This document shows, piece after piece, positions 11,572-24,080 of a stretch of 64,000 nucleotides of DNA. A program made the position numbers and the translations under genes. The notes under the pieces are model-generated. The model saw only the letters and a program-made list of their open reading frames with translations. It was not told where the DNA came from and ran no database searches. The stretch lies in NCBI GenBank assembly GCA_019137255.1, contig WPDH01000152.1, forward strand, positions 124,001-188,000, in the 5' to 3' direction. This DNA comes from Corinectria fuckeliana. Lineage: Eukaryota > Ascomycota > Sordariomycetes > Hypocreales > Nectriaceae. Numbering within the stretch: the stretch's first letter is position 1; each line of letters starts with the position of its first letter.

Positions 11572-13657
11572 GGTGGAGCGATGCCGGAGAGGAGAGCAGC
11601 AAGGGAACCGAGTGATGTGGGAGAGGCCTCGGCCTTTGGGAGGGCAGGCGGCGACTCGGGAAGCTAAATAAAGTTCGGGATCGCACGCAGCACCTCAGTC
11701 AATGGCGAAAAAGCTCCAATGCCGTCGGGTCGTTCGTTGGTGGGGGGGCAAGTTTGACAATTATCTGGCCGGCAATTGGCTGGAGAGTGGGGGAAACCCG
11801 CTAATTCCACTAAGAAGTCGCTGGTCGCTTGTCTCCGTGTCACTGACTCTCATGGATCACTGCCTTGATCATCAACCTATTATCTAGATATCCAGTAAAA
11901 CAGTCCAGCGCAAGGTACCATGTAAGTACCTAGACTACGCCTGTAAGTAGGAATTGTCGGTGCCGGGTCCCAGTGCTAATAACTGGCGCTTCTTTATGGG
12001 GCCTTGTGGTCCGTCTTTGTCGGCGCTCGGGATTCCCATAGCCGAACAAGGGACGAGGCACGAGGTGAGAAGCAAGAACCGAGGGCATTTCTGGAGTCGG
12101 CCGGCACTGGATCGGCTTTAGTTAGGGCAACGGACGACGTCTCCAGGGCTCTTTGGATTGTACGTATCGATTGCCTTGTCAGATGATTGTTCTGTCCAAG
12201 GGCACTTATTTGAAAGCCTCGCTGACGAAATAATGAGCATGATCGCCTAGCTGACAGTGTTGCTTGAGTCGATATATCATCATCACAAGCCAGATTGCCA
12301 GAAAACCGACAACGGTACCGTGAGTATGTGCGTTACGTCAATGCCCCCAAGCGTTCGGGATTCAAGTGCCCTTCGCCGATTGCCTAGTTCGGCTTCTTCG
12401 GCTTTTCCCCGCTACCCTTGGCTATTGTCGCATTGCTTCGGCCCATTAGCCGGGTGTGTGCCCTGACACGATCATGCAAGCAGCTCGGCTACTCTGGCGA
12501 TATGTCAACCTTGCATCCAAGCCATATGTCTATGCCGCTGTAAGTAACAGGTCTGTCGTCACCAGAGAAATTGTCAAGGTACTTGGGATGGACTGTGCAT
12601 TGTTTGTGATGTTCGGGACTAGGGGGTCTCAATGAGCGCACCCCTGCTCGGGGCCTGCTCAAAGATGCCAACAGGACGGACTCGGCGACGCCATGTCCAT
12701 CGTCCTAGATGATCGAACTGGGAGGTTCACCCCTCTCGTGGACAATCCCCACACCTGTTGGAGGCTGCCGAGAAGTGGTCTAGATTACCCCGGGCTTTAC
12801 ACTAGGTCCAGGGCTGGAACTCTTACTTGGAGCAGCTCGATGGCGATATTTACGTTGATTTCCAACAAAGGTCTTCCTTGTGGGAACATCTCTATTGAAA
12901 TATATGAGCAGGTTGTGTTCGTGTCTTTGTGGCAAAGTGTTCCACTCGATTCCTTCCATCAGCGTAGAGGGCTTGGTCACGACTGAAGAACCATTCTAGC
13001 GTGTATACTTGGTTAGGATACACGCAACTCTTGCTGCAGTGACTAATGAGGATACGGGTTCGAGAACTTGTAAACGGCACTACCGACGACGTTTTCAGCT
13101 GGTGTAGCCGCACACTGTCGCATCCCAATGAAGATGGACTAGAAAGCGGAAACAGCCCTATGATAGGTCAAGCTTCGGCCGACGACCACGCTGTACCCGG
13201 TGTCCCTTAATGATACTGTCTCAAGGAGTATGAAACCGCCAATTAACCGACCACGAGCTCTATCAAATCCCGCCCGTCTGAACGCAATAGCTTTACGAGC
13301 CTTGGGACCAATCTTGGTCGGCGTTGATACATTTGCTCAGTTCCGGAGGCACGAAACTACCCTGTAGCAGTCCTCGATAATCCCAGCGGGGCAGTGGTGG
13401 CAGTTCGAACCAAGCTATCTAAATTAGGGTGCGGCCCCCTGTGGTAGAATCGGGACTAGGGCGGCTTTCCCCAGCTTCCAACAGGCGGGTCCTCCTCCAT
13501 TGGCTGTCAGCAGCTACCCGTGGACGTATCGCATCCCGAATTCACCAGCAATCCCTCATCCCACCCCCCTCAGCTTCATACCCGCAAGGCCTCAGGACGC
13601 CAAAACCGAACATGCGCACGGAGCTCGACGGATAGAGCCCTCGTCTCGTCAGCCGCC
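11572..13657. other. Intergenic: shared upstream region of the divergent ETF-QO and GH125 genes
   Basis: Two kilobases separate the two divergently transcribed genes. Only short ORFs without family motifs occur (for example 12693-12986 plus). No RNA gene or transposon ends were recognised. Confidence 0.55.
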
Positions 13658-15435
13658 ATGTCCCGGACCCTCCTCCTCCTCCCGCTCCCCTGGCTGCTGC
13701 TGGTCATCGCAGCCTCGGCCGCATGCCCCAGCTACGAGAAGTACGCTCGCGAGGGCCACGAACCCTTCTCGCAAGGCCGATACGCGTTCCCCTTCCAGCG
13801 GCCCGGCCAAGACTGCCGCACCTACGCCGTGCCCGCCGTCGAGCACGCCATATCCAACGAGATGCCCGGCGCCATTGGCGACCCGGACCTGTACCAGCTC
13901 TTCCAGAATACTTGGCCGAACACGGTGGACACGACGGTCAGGTGGAGGGGCGTCGCCGCCGACAACCCCGACGAGGAGGTCTGTCGCAAATGCTACTCCT
14001 TTGTACCGCCCGCCACATATCCCCCGAGCTGACGTGTGAGGCTGGTTTGATCCCCACAGCTAGCCTTCATCACCACCGGCGACATCCACGCAATGTGGCT
14101 GCGGGACAGCGCAAACCAGCTCCAGTCGTACAAGTCCGTCATCTCCCGCACCGCCGCCAACGACAAGGAGAACGACGTCGCCTCCCTCTTCCGCGGCGCC
14201 ATCAACCTCCAGGGCCGCTACATCCGCGAAGCCCCCTACTGCAACGCCTTCCAGCCGCCGCCCGAGTCCAAGTCCAAGTCCAAGTCCAACTCCAAGCGCG
14301 CCCTCGGGCCCCGCGATAGAGTCCACCCCAAGTATAACCCGGACGTCGTCTTCGAGTGCAAGTACGAGCTCGACTCACTCGCCGCCTTCCTCCAGCTGTC
14401 CTGGGACTACTACGAGGAGAGCGGCGACGCTGGCTTCTTCGGCAAGTTCGCCTGGGTCGACACCGTTAAGACGATCCTCAAGGTCGCCGACCTCATGCAA
14501 AGAGGCACGTATACCGACGACGGCAAGGTCCGCGACTCGCACTACACCTGGCTGCGCGACGCTGACAGCGCCTCCGAGACCGTGTCCAACCATGGCCGCG
14601 GCGCCCCTGTCAGGGGCAACATCGGACTCGTCCGCAGCTTCTTCCGGCCCTCGGACGACGCCTGCATCTACCAGTACTTCATCCCCGCCAACATGATGCT
14701 CGCGCGGTACATGTCGTCGTGCGCCGAGATTATGCGCAAGCTCGACGGCAAGGTGGCGGACCAGATGGAAAATCTGGCCGCGGAAGTTGAGATTGGCATC
14801 AATGAGCATGCCATCATCCCACACCCCAAGTTTGGAAACATGTACGCCTACGAGATCGACGGCTTCGGCTCTTACAACCTCATGGTACTTGCATGCACCC
14901 TTAACGCTCTCCCTGCATCCGTCGTCAACCATGCTAATCGCAAGCCCCAGGACGACGCCAATCTCCCGTCTCTCCTCAGCATCCCCCACATGGGCTACAA
15001 GCCCGCCTCCCAGCACGTCTACGACAACACCCGCGCATTCGTCCTCAGCTCCTCCAACCCCTACTACGCCCGCGGGCCTGTCCTCAACGCCACTGGCGGC
15101 CCGCACCTCGGCCCTGGCATGGCCTGGCCCATGGGGCTGATTATCCAAATCATGACGAGCGACGACGACGAGGAGATCGTCGACGGCATCAAGCAGCTCT
15201 TGGGGTCGACGAGCGGGCTCGGTCTAATCCACGAGACGGTCAACAGCCACGATGAGACGAACTGGACAAGATCCTGGTGAGATGAAGCACCTGTTTCGTT
15301 CCGACGAAACACCTGGCTAACCTTCCAAACAGGTTTGCATGGGCGAATGGATTGTTCGGACAAATGATTTTGGATCTTTGGAAGCGAAAACCGGAACTGA
15401 TAGCCAGGAGTTATCAAGATGACGCGAAATCATGA
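13658..15435 (+). CDS. Secreted GH125 alpha-mannosidase-like protein (Mug157 family)
   Basis: Three exons (13658-13978, 14060-15276, 15333-15435) encode 546 residues. The introns are 81 and 56 nt. The first donor is GTCTGT, a weak but GT-type site, and the joined frame FITTGDIHAMWLRDSANQ supports it. The N-terminus (LLLLPLPWLLLVIAASAA) is a signal peptide. Family landmarks include MWLRDSANQ, YTWLRDADSASETV, SFFRPSDDACIYQYFIPANMM, and the terminal SHDETNWTRSWFAWANGLFG that spans intron 2. Bacterial GH125 enzymes are metal-independent exo-alpha-1,6-mannosidases. The fungal branch probably trims mannose from glycans in the secretory pathway or cell wall, which is inferred. A low-complexity Lys/Ser insert (SKSKSKSNSK) sits near residue 180. 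Confidence 0.9.
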
Positions 15436-15600
15436 CATGATTGTAACACTATATAGAAAAGTGGGTCTTCGTTTGGGAAGTATGTTTAGAACACCATTGG
15501 AATAATAAATCTTCCGAGTCTGATCGCTGATGCTAATTACTCTATGTCCTGCCTGCCCCGGCGAACCCCATCTCAACTCATCCGCCCGTGTGTTGTCCGA

Positions 15601-18600
15601 CTAACTCAGATCGAATCCGGCCCCCGAGGTGACGGCATAGAGCAGTTTTCCTCGGAGGGTTTGTTCGGACGTATATCTCGGCAGCTTCAGCAGATTGACA
15701 CACGTGCTGGTGCTCGGCAGCCGCTCCTCGTCGGTGCCGCCATCACGGATGCTGAATTTGGGTTTGAGCTGCGAGAAACCCAGCAGCGGGGCGCGCGGCG
15801 TGGAGCTGACGTACTTGAGCACGTCTCGGCGCTGGGTGTCGGTGAAGCTGCGCATGACCTTCCAGAAGAGCTGGATAGTGTCGTGCTCCTGGCCGTCGTC
15901 ACCGATTTCGTAGAGGCCGCTGTAGATGGTATTGCGGCGGAGGTCCTCAATGTCGATCTCTGACGAATCTCCGCCAACGAGGCGTTGTAGTTCCGACTGG
16001 TTGAACATGGAGAGCCATGAAGGGCGGATGATGGCGCGGAGGCCGCGGAGGAAGGCCGCTGTCTGCAGAGACGGCTGGACCACGAGGCGGTGGCGGGCAA
16101 CGTAGGAAATGTAGAGGAGGCGGTTGTCGTTGGTGACGTATACTTGGTCGCCGTTGGATATGAGCTTTCTCGTCATCGTTTTCACCGGCTCTCCTGGCTG
16201 GGAGATCTGGTCTGTCACCGTAAAGTCGATACCCAGTTCTGAAATGTCTCCAGGCCAATTCTTCACCCGTAGCATGCCGTTGTATAGATCCTCATCCATG
16301 TCACGCAAATCATTGACGCTGCCCTTGTAGCTGTTCTCGTCATTGGGACCTGCCGATGCCCACTTCAAGAGGAAGAAACCGGCAAATGCTAGGTCCACAA
16401 GGATTCCCTCGTACATGCACTTGCCGACGATCCTGCCCAGAAACTCGAAGCGCCGAAGGAGACTGCCGATGTGGCCCTTCCACTCGGGGTCTGATTCTGT
16501 CATTCCACTTTCTCGCAAGGACTCACGTAGGACATCGGCGGCAGTTGGGTCAGGGTAAAGAAGGCCCTTCTCATTTGAAGTGAACATGCCGGGCCCTTTG
16601 TCTTCGCCTCCAAAGGCCTCCGAGGTGACGCTGATGAGAAACTCCTTTGTGACTCCGCCGCCATCAATTCCAGCTTCCGGAGAGCCGAATTGGTCCACGA
16701 ACGTGATCTGGATAGGATCTTTGAGTCCTTCACCAATCTCGTAGAACTGTTTGTATGCATCTTCAAAAAGGGATTGACGGTGGATCTGAGCATGATGCCT
16801 AGCAAATGGGAGAATGGGGAACGGATTGTCTCCATCCCTATGACCTCGATCAAGATGAATGAACTGGCGGAAGATCATTACTCGTGTCTCGAAAGGAACA
16901 ACAAAAGGCATGTGCTTGAGGATCTCCAGCTTTGGGCCCAGCTCTGCCATTCGTCGTTCTCGCTGTACTCGTATCTGCTGGGCTTTCAATCTCTCTAGTC
17001 TTGCCTGGCGGGAAAGCCTTTGCCCGACAATGGTAAAGGAGAACCCAGCATCGGCTTCAAGGTCGGCCTCGACGTCAGAGTCCCTCTCCTCGTCGCTGTC
17101 CCTCTCACCCTCCTGGTTCTGTCGCTGCTCTTCCGCGATGACAGCGCTTATGAAGTCTTCCTTGTCCAGTTTGTTGGTCATAAGCCAATGGTTTACTGGG
17201 AGGAACTGCTTTCTGGAGTCTCTTTCGTATAGCATCTTCATTGCCTCCGTCAATACGCTCCGCAGACTGTCTAGGTCTAGTCTCGTAGCAGGTCTTGAGG
17301 CAGTGGCTTGCACATGCCTCGCAGAACCCGCAGAACCAAAGTACGAGTCCATGCGGGATTTGCTAGCAGCCTCATTTTCTTCTCGTGTCTTGGAAAACTC
17401 TTGAGCCTTGTAATGAAGTGTGAAAGCGGCGTTTTTCAAAAAAATCGTCAATCCTTGGATATCATCCAGTGACAAGCTGCAGGATCGAATGCGGGATACA
17501 GGCGACTTGTCCTCCAACAGTCGTGGATATATGCCGCTAAAGAAGTCTTCGTCATCACTCAACCGAAGAATGAAGATGTAAAGTTCGAGGAAAAGCAGAA
17601 CGACTCGCCACTCTTGTTCCTCTACGGTAGCATTGGGAGTGTCCGAGGTAGCACGCAAGTACCTGCGGAGAATATCGACGGGGCGTTCTGATTCGGTTCT
17701 CAATTTGTGGAATACAGTCGTCTGTTTCATAATTTGCCAGAGGAACTTGACTGTCGGGGTGTTGCCGGTCGCAGCCGGTATTTGCTCGAGAAACAGTCGC
17801 ATTCGAATGTCGTCGCCACTACCAGGGAAGCACCGGAGGAGGGTTAAGATGTAACCCGCTAGGAGGCTTGTACCGCGAATCTCTTGATTTGACGAATCTG
17901 CTAGGTTGATTGAAAAATCTTGTAGGAGTTTTGAGATGCCATCATTTTCGACCAGCGACAACAATTTACTCGCGATATAAGGATGTAGTGGCTGTAAGAG
18001 AGCCTCGTCGTGGGCTTCGTCGGAATCGGAAGTCTCCGAGCCCGCCTTGATGCCGATGCCGATGCGGAGGCTGATATCTTCGGAGAGGGTTGACAGCTGA
18101 GTGTACAGAGTTTCCAAGTAGTTGGATCTGTGAGAGGCGTCCAACGTGAGGCGACCTAAGTCGATAAAGTGAGCCAATAGCCAAAGCAAGTTGTCTTTTG
18201 AATGCTGGCCAAGTGAGGGCGATGAGAGTTCGTCAATGATCGCGCTTGCTAGAGTAGGTGCTGACACCGCTTTCGAGAAGACGTCGATGTTGTTTTCAAA
18301 GAGATAGATATTTTGGCTGGCTAGGAAGGAGAATGCATAGGCGTGATAAATCCTTGATTCTACATTGTGACATTGTTAGTCTACTTCCAAGGAAGGAATC
18401 ATCACCACGTACCATTTTGGGAGCTCGTGATTAGGGGAGCAGACAGGGCTTTGAGAAGAAGGTCCGGCCATTCTCCAGCTAGGTCGCGAACTTGACATCG
18501 CTTGGCCAGCATACCGTAATATCGGTCGATGGATGGTAGTATAGTTTGGGGAGAGGCAGATATTATTTGAGTGACAAGCTTTAATAACAGCGGCGCCTCA

Positions 18601-19190
18601 ATAGTTGTGTCCCTGCATACGAGAGTTAGCAAGCACTTAGAGAAGCCTGGAATGCTTTGCGGTCTTCCTGACCACCAGTCTTGCACATACACTTGTGAGA
18701 TGTCCCTGTCTAATGCTTCGACGAGTAATCGAACCAGTTGCTGAACCCGCGAATGATGGACACCAGCAGGGGCAATGGCTTGAAGGTCGACGGACTCGGA
18801 ATCGCGGGCATAACGCGCAAGTCTCCGGACATCATCGTTTCTTCGCCATGTAAAGAACGACAGGAGCAGCGTGAAGGCTTGAGGCAGCCTTCGAGTGGGA
18901 TCTTCGGCGGGAACCAAGCTATAGAGCTCATCGAACGAAGCGCGACGAGATTCACGGAGACCCTGCCTCACCCTGTGACCCCTCCATGTTTGCTGGATCT
19001 TGCCAGCTGCCTTCAGACGTTGCCGTTCTGCGTGGCGTTTCTCGCGGTCGGCCTGGGCATTCGAGACGGTTTTTGTGGCGTTTGAGAGGACCGAAGGGCT
19101 CCAAGAGGTGTTGGCAAATGGGTTGCCGGCTTGGCCGCTGAGGTTGACGTTGCGCGGGCGCCTAGAGCTACCGGTGAACGTCGAGAACAT
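15601..19190 (-). CDS. hul5: HECT-type E3 ubiquitin ligase, Hul5/UBE3C family
   Basis: Two exons (19190-18413 and 18359-15601, 53-nt intron with GTACGT donor) give 1178 residues. The chosen ATG starts MFSTFTGSSRRPRNVNLSG, the usual beginning of this family. An in-frame ATG 14 codons upstream (19232) is possible. An IQ motif follows near residue 65 (KIQQTWRGHRVRQGL), as in UBE3C, then a long helical region and a C-terminal HECT domain (GGGVTKEFL, FLGRIVGKCMYE, FLRGLRAII). The catalytic Cys lies in STCVNLLKLP, 33 residues from the end (about residue 1146). Hul5 extends ubiquitin chains on proteasome-bound and misfolded proteins. It converges with the GH125 gene, with only 165 bp between the stop codons. 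Confidence 0.93.
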
Positions 19191-20963
19191 GGTGACGGAG
19201 GGAGTAGGCGCCGGGATGGGAGGAGAGGTCAACGAGGGCGCAAACCCATTCTAGAGCTGAGGCAAGTCGATGATCGGATATGGTGAGCGTTCTAGAAGGT
19301 TCAGGCTGGAGCTCAGTCAGCGACGAAAGAGATGGAAATATGCTATTCGCCCAGTGCTCTAGTCGGTTGGTGGGGATTGGGAGGTGAGGTCACTCACCGG
19401 CCAGGGTCTAATTAGTAGGTAGTGGAAGCGGAAGGCAGTTGATAAGATAAGCTCATGAGCATGATGAGAAAGCAGTGGCAGGGCGGGTGGATACTAAGGT
19501 ACCTAAGTTACCTGACGTGGTCAGTACCGGTAGCCTGAGGACTTTGAACTGCTGAGAGACAGTGTGAGATATTGCGGCATAACACTGTATCACCGCGGCG
19601 CATCCGCATCCGCATCCGCCAGGGCCAGAGGCACAAAAAACTGCGATTGGAGGTTGGCGACGTCGTTGCGGTGTAGGGATACTAATGAAACACCTGGCCC
19701 AGGACGTTGTCACATGTGAACTTCCTGTTTCGAGGTCATCGAAAAAAAGCGCCTGGTCCCCTTGCAGATGTTCTCGCGTCGCTACGAATACGCACTGATC
19801 TTCTACAGTTGGGTCGGGTTTCGGGTCTACTCTGAGACACAACACGGTGCGCGACGGTCAGTCTAAGCCAGCGTCATGGTTGAATTGTATTTCGAGGTGG
19901 ACGATTTGTCAATCGAAAACGGGTGGTAGCAGTCGTGTGGTCTACTAGTTTAGGCACAACAGTCGGGTTTGTGGGCGAAATTTCAAACGGCAGCCCACTT
20001 GAGGGCTGCAAGTAACGTAGCTGCTGGGCAGATGGTGTAATGGATTCACGTGCTGCGGCAGACTAACATCCTTCCATGCAGTAGGTGTCTAGGACTGTTA
20101 GTGCGCAGCCCCTCTTTCTATTCCATGCCTAACATCCCCAACTGTTCGGTACATGTGAATCGGCTTTCCCCGGCGGCCAGCCCATTTTAACAACGTTCCC
20201 GTCGCAAGTGCAAACAGTGGGCGGTGATTGCTGCGGCGTAGTGACAGTCAAGGAAGGAAGGCTCCCACTCCACCACGCCTGCCCACCCACCACTCAGGGC
20301 GTCCCTCCACCGCATGGCTAGGTTAAGCAAAAAAATATCACCTCGACGAAATTTCTCTTTTTCCCTCCTCAACCGCAACACCAACCTTATCAAACCATCC
20401 CCCAAACCCATAAAAGTCGAGTCAGGTCAGAGGTACGGTCTTCGTACTAGGTCTCTGTTTCTGCTCACTTCTTCCAACCAAACAAAATCACAAAAAAAAC
20501 TTGAAAAACCCCCCCAAAAAACCACCCACCACCCACTCTCACTCTCACTCTCACCCCTCCTCTCCTCTCCTCTACCCACGACCCTCGTCCCTCCCGCGAC
20601 ACCGCCCGAGTGACAGACTTCCCTCGACCATCATCCGACAACTTCTTTGAGCCAGCTCTTCCACGTTACTCGAAGTGTCTTGAATCCTTTACGGCCGCCT
20701 CGCTTTGTTCGCTGCCACCGTCTTTGTTCGCTCCGGTCCAGCAACCCCGCGAACTTGATCCGCCATCGTCCCTATCAAGGTGCGTGTGCCTCGTGGCCCA
20801 TTCCCCTCCAACTCTACCTCCCCCAACCACCATCACCGCCGACAGGTCTACACTTGTCTACTCTTAATCACTGTCGTGTCTTTCGAGGCTCCTTTAAATA
20901 TCTGCTGACCCGCGCGCGCCCTCCACCACAGGTTCATTAGTAACTAGAAACCCCGACGTCACA
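19191..20963. promoter_or_regulatory. Divergent upstream region of hul5 and pab1, with pab1 leader
   Basis: The left part serves hul5. The right part carries the likely pab1 promoter and a long leader. The leader has an A-rich tract at about 20478-20525 and a CT repeat at about 20531-20575. A plausible 152-nt leader intron runs from 20780 to 20931, with donor GTGCGT, branch CTGAC near 20904 and acceptor CACAG. An ORF at 19453-19845 (minus) has no recognisable motif and was not called. Confidence 0.6.
20478..20525 (+). promoter_or_regulatory. A-rich tract in the pab1 leader, candidate autoregulatory element
   Basis: Short A-runs (AACAAAATC, AAAAAAAAC, GAAAAAC, CAAAAAACC) cluster about 440-490 nt upstream of the pab1 start and upstream of the proposed leader intron. 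PABP mRNAs in animals and yeast carry A-rich 5'-UTR sequence that binds PABP and dampens their own translation. The same role here is inferred from position and composition only. Confidence 0.4.
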
Positions 20964-23302
20964 ATGGCCTCCAACACTGCTTCCGGCGCTGTTGATCAGC
21001 TCGCCAATGATCTCAGCAACACTTCCCTCAACGGCAGCGATGCCAAGGCCCCCGCCATCGACACCACTGTCGCTGGCAGCGCCTCTGAGGATGCCAGCGC
21101 CCCTACTCCTGGCTCCGCTGCCCCTCACCCCCAGAACTCGGCCTCTCTCTACGTCGGCGAGCTCGATCCCTCCGTCACCGAGGCTATGCTTTTCGAGCTC
21201 TTCTCCCAGATTGGTGCCGTTGCCTCCATTCGTGTCTGCCGTGACGCCGTCACTCGTCGCTCCCTCGGATACGCCTACGTCAACTACAACGCTACCCCCG
21301 ACGGCGAGAAGGCTCTCGAGGAGCTCAACTACACGCTTATCAAGGGTCGCCCTTGCCGCATCATGTGGTCTCAGCGAGACCCCGCTCTGCGCAAGAACGG
21401 CCAGGGCAACGTCTTCATCAAGAACCTGGACGTCGCCATCGACAACAAGGCCCTGCACGACACCTTCGCTGCCTTTGGCAACATCCTGAGCTGCAAGGTT
21501 GCCCAGGACGAGACCGGCGCCTCCAAGGGTTACGGATTTGTTCACTACGAGACTGACGAGGCTGCTCTTCAAGCCATCAAGCACGTCAACGGCATGCTTC
21601 TGAACGAGAAGAAGGTCTACGTCGGCCACCACATCCCCAAGAAGGACCGCCAGAGCAAGTTCGAGGAGATGAAGGCCAACTTCACCAATGTCTACGTCAA
21701 GAACATCCAGGCCGACGTCACCGACGACGAGTTCCGTGAGCTGTTTGAGAAGTTCGGCGATGTCACCTCGTCCTCTCTGGCTCGCGATCAGGAGGGCAAG
21801 AGCCGTGGCTTCGGCTTTGTCAACTTCACTACCCACGAGGCCGCCTACAAGGCCGTCGATGACCTCAACAACAAGGACTTCCGTGGCCAGGACCTATATG
21901 TTGGCCGTGCCCAGAAGAAGCATGAGCGTGAGGAGGAGCTCCGCAAGTCTTATGAGGCTGCTCGTCAGGAGAAGGCCAACAAGTACCAGGGTGTCAACCT
22001 GTACATCAAGAACCTCGACGATGATGTCGACGATGAGAAGCTCCGTCAGATGTTCTCCGAGTTCGGTCCCATCACCTCTGCTAAGGTGATGCGAGACACC
22101 CCCACCGAGGGTGACGAGGAGACTAAGGAGGAGGCTGAGGATAAGGATAAGGAGAACAGGAAGGAGGAGGAGGCCACATCCGAGGCTGAGACGACCGAGG
22201 AGGGCTCGGAGAAGAAGGCCGAGCAGAAGAAGACGGACAAGAGGCTCGGTAAGAGCAAGGGCTTCGGCTTCGTTTGCTTCAGCAACCCCGATGATGCTAC
22301 CAAGGCCGTTGCCGAGATGAACCAGCGCATGATTAACAGCAAGCCCCTCTACGTCGCCCTGGCCCAGCGCAAGGACGTCCGCAAGAGCCAACTCGAAGCT
22401 AGCATCCAGGCCCGCAACCAACTGCGTATGCAGCAGGCGGCCGCTGCTGCCGGCATGCCCCAGCAGTACATGCAGCCTCCTGTCTTCTATGCTCCCGGCC
22501 AACAGCCCAACTTCATGCCCCAGGGTGGCCGTGGCATGCCCTTCCCCCAGCCTGGCATGGGTATGCCCGGTGTCCAAGGCGGACGCCCCGGTCAATTCCC
22601 CGGCTACCCTCAGCAGGGCGGCCGCGGTGGCGTTCCCCAGCAGATGCCCCCCAACATGTACGGTATGCCTGGCCAGTTCCCTCCCCAGTACGGCCAACCC
22701 GGCACTCCCCAGTTCATGGCTGCCATGCAGCAGGTCCAGCAGGCTGCTCTTGCTGGCGGCCGCGGTGGTGCTCAGGGCGGTCGTGGTGGTGCTCAGGGCA
22801 TTCCTGGTGCGCCTCCCAACATGCCTGGTGCCCAGATGCCTGGGTTCCCCCCTAACAACCGCCAACAGGGTGCTGGTCGTGGTGGTCCCAGCGTTGGCCG
22901 TAACGGCAACCCCCCCAACCAGGCTCCCCGTGGAGCTGAGGGCGCCGCCCCTCTCAGCGTGCTCCAGACCCAGCTTGCTGCTGCACCCCCTGCTCAGCAG
23001 AAGCAGATTCTGGGTGAGATGATCTTCCCCAAGATCCAGGCCATCAACTCCGAGCTTGCCGGCAAGATCACGGGTATGCTTCTGGAGATGGACAACACCG
23101 AGCTTGTTAACCTGTAAGTTTGCCCTGTATTGGATAAGGCACCTTTGAACGTGACGCTAACATAACACGCAGCATCGAGGATGAGGGTGCTCTGAAGGCC
23201 AAGGTCGATGAGGCTCTTGCCGTCTACGACGAGTACGTCAAGGCCCAGGGTGACGGCCCAGAGGCTGGTGAGGCTCAGAAGGAGGAGGAGACCAAGGCGT
23301 AA
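20964..23302 (+). CDS. pab1: Polyadenylate-binding protein, cytoplasmic and nuclear
   Basis: Two coding exons (20964-23113 and 23173-23302, 59-nt intron with GTAAGT donor) encode 759 residues. Four RRMs are clear: SLYVGELDPSVTEAML, NVFIKNLDVAIDNKALHD, NVYVKNIQADVTDDEF and NLYIKNLDDDVDDEKL, each followed by its RNP1. RRM4 is interrupted by an acidic Glu/Lys insert of about 60 residues before GKSKGFGFVCFSNP, a feature seen in filamentous fungal PABPs. A Pro/Gly/Gln/Met-rich linker follows, then the C-terminal MLLE domain (LGEMIFPKI, KITGMLLEMDNTELVNLI). The protein coats poly(A) tails and links them to eIF4G for translation and mRNA stability. The MLLE domain is split by the intron. Confidence 0.97.
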
Positions 23303-24080
23303 GGCCGGTCTCTTTATCTTTCCTGGTCTCAAAATTTCCTTTGTCACGTTACATGACTGATCGATCCCTCATCCTGGAGTGACGCACGCCTCGAAGGCGT
23401 TTATGAAACCGGTCAGGCAACATCATTTGCTACTTGATACCACCAATCGAGGAGGCATATTATGTACAGATAGACTTGGTTGCTATTTCTTCTCAGGAAG
23501 GGAGAATCAAAAGTTTAGGGGGTTTTTATGGTGGTTGGCTTTTTGACGCGGGCCGTTTGCCATCGACGGCTGCGGCGGCATATGATTGAGAGAACCCACC
23601 AGGAAGGCGTTGAAGGTATTCTGATACTCTGCCTGTTGGCCTATACCCCCACCGATGGTCCTTATTTTACAGGCATGATCAACACGGAGGTTTTATGCGG
23701 ATTGGACGTCTAATGAAGAGATATGTTCACAAAGTTTCGAGTTTGTTTTGTTGCGTGACGTGAGCTTGTTCCCTCGTGCATGTTGTGTTGTATCTTGATG
23801 TTTGCGTGAATAACTTAGAATAGATTTGTTTTATGACCCAACTAAAATTGCTATACCTGACCTGAACCTGAACCTGGACATGCTGCTTGCTGCTATGTGC
23901 GAATACATGAAGACAAAACAACGCTGACGAGTGCGAGCCGAATGCCTTTCGCAGGCCGAAATAGCACCATCTAAACCAAGACCGCCCGATTCCGCCGCCT
24001 ATAGAATACTATGACATATGTGAGTTCATCTGGAGATTAGACCGACCACTCCCCATGTGGATTCGTACCCTGCGACGTGG
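23303..24080. other. Intergenic region between convergent genes
   Basis: This gap holds the 3' flanks of pab1 and of the leftward membrane protein gene. Nothing else is recognisable. Confidence 0.6.

Noticed and set aside
19453..19845. 130-codon minus ORF between hul5 and pab1
   Set aside because: No motif, no bias, and it lies in the presumed promoter.
21894..22865. Long ORF antisense to pab1
   Set aside because: Mirror of the strongly biased codons of pab1. Its Leu/Gly/Ala-rich sequence has no motif. The same applies to antisense ORFs over the ETF-QO, P450 and oxidase genes.
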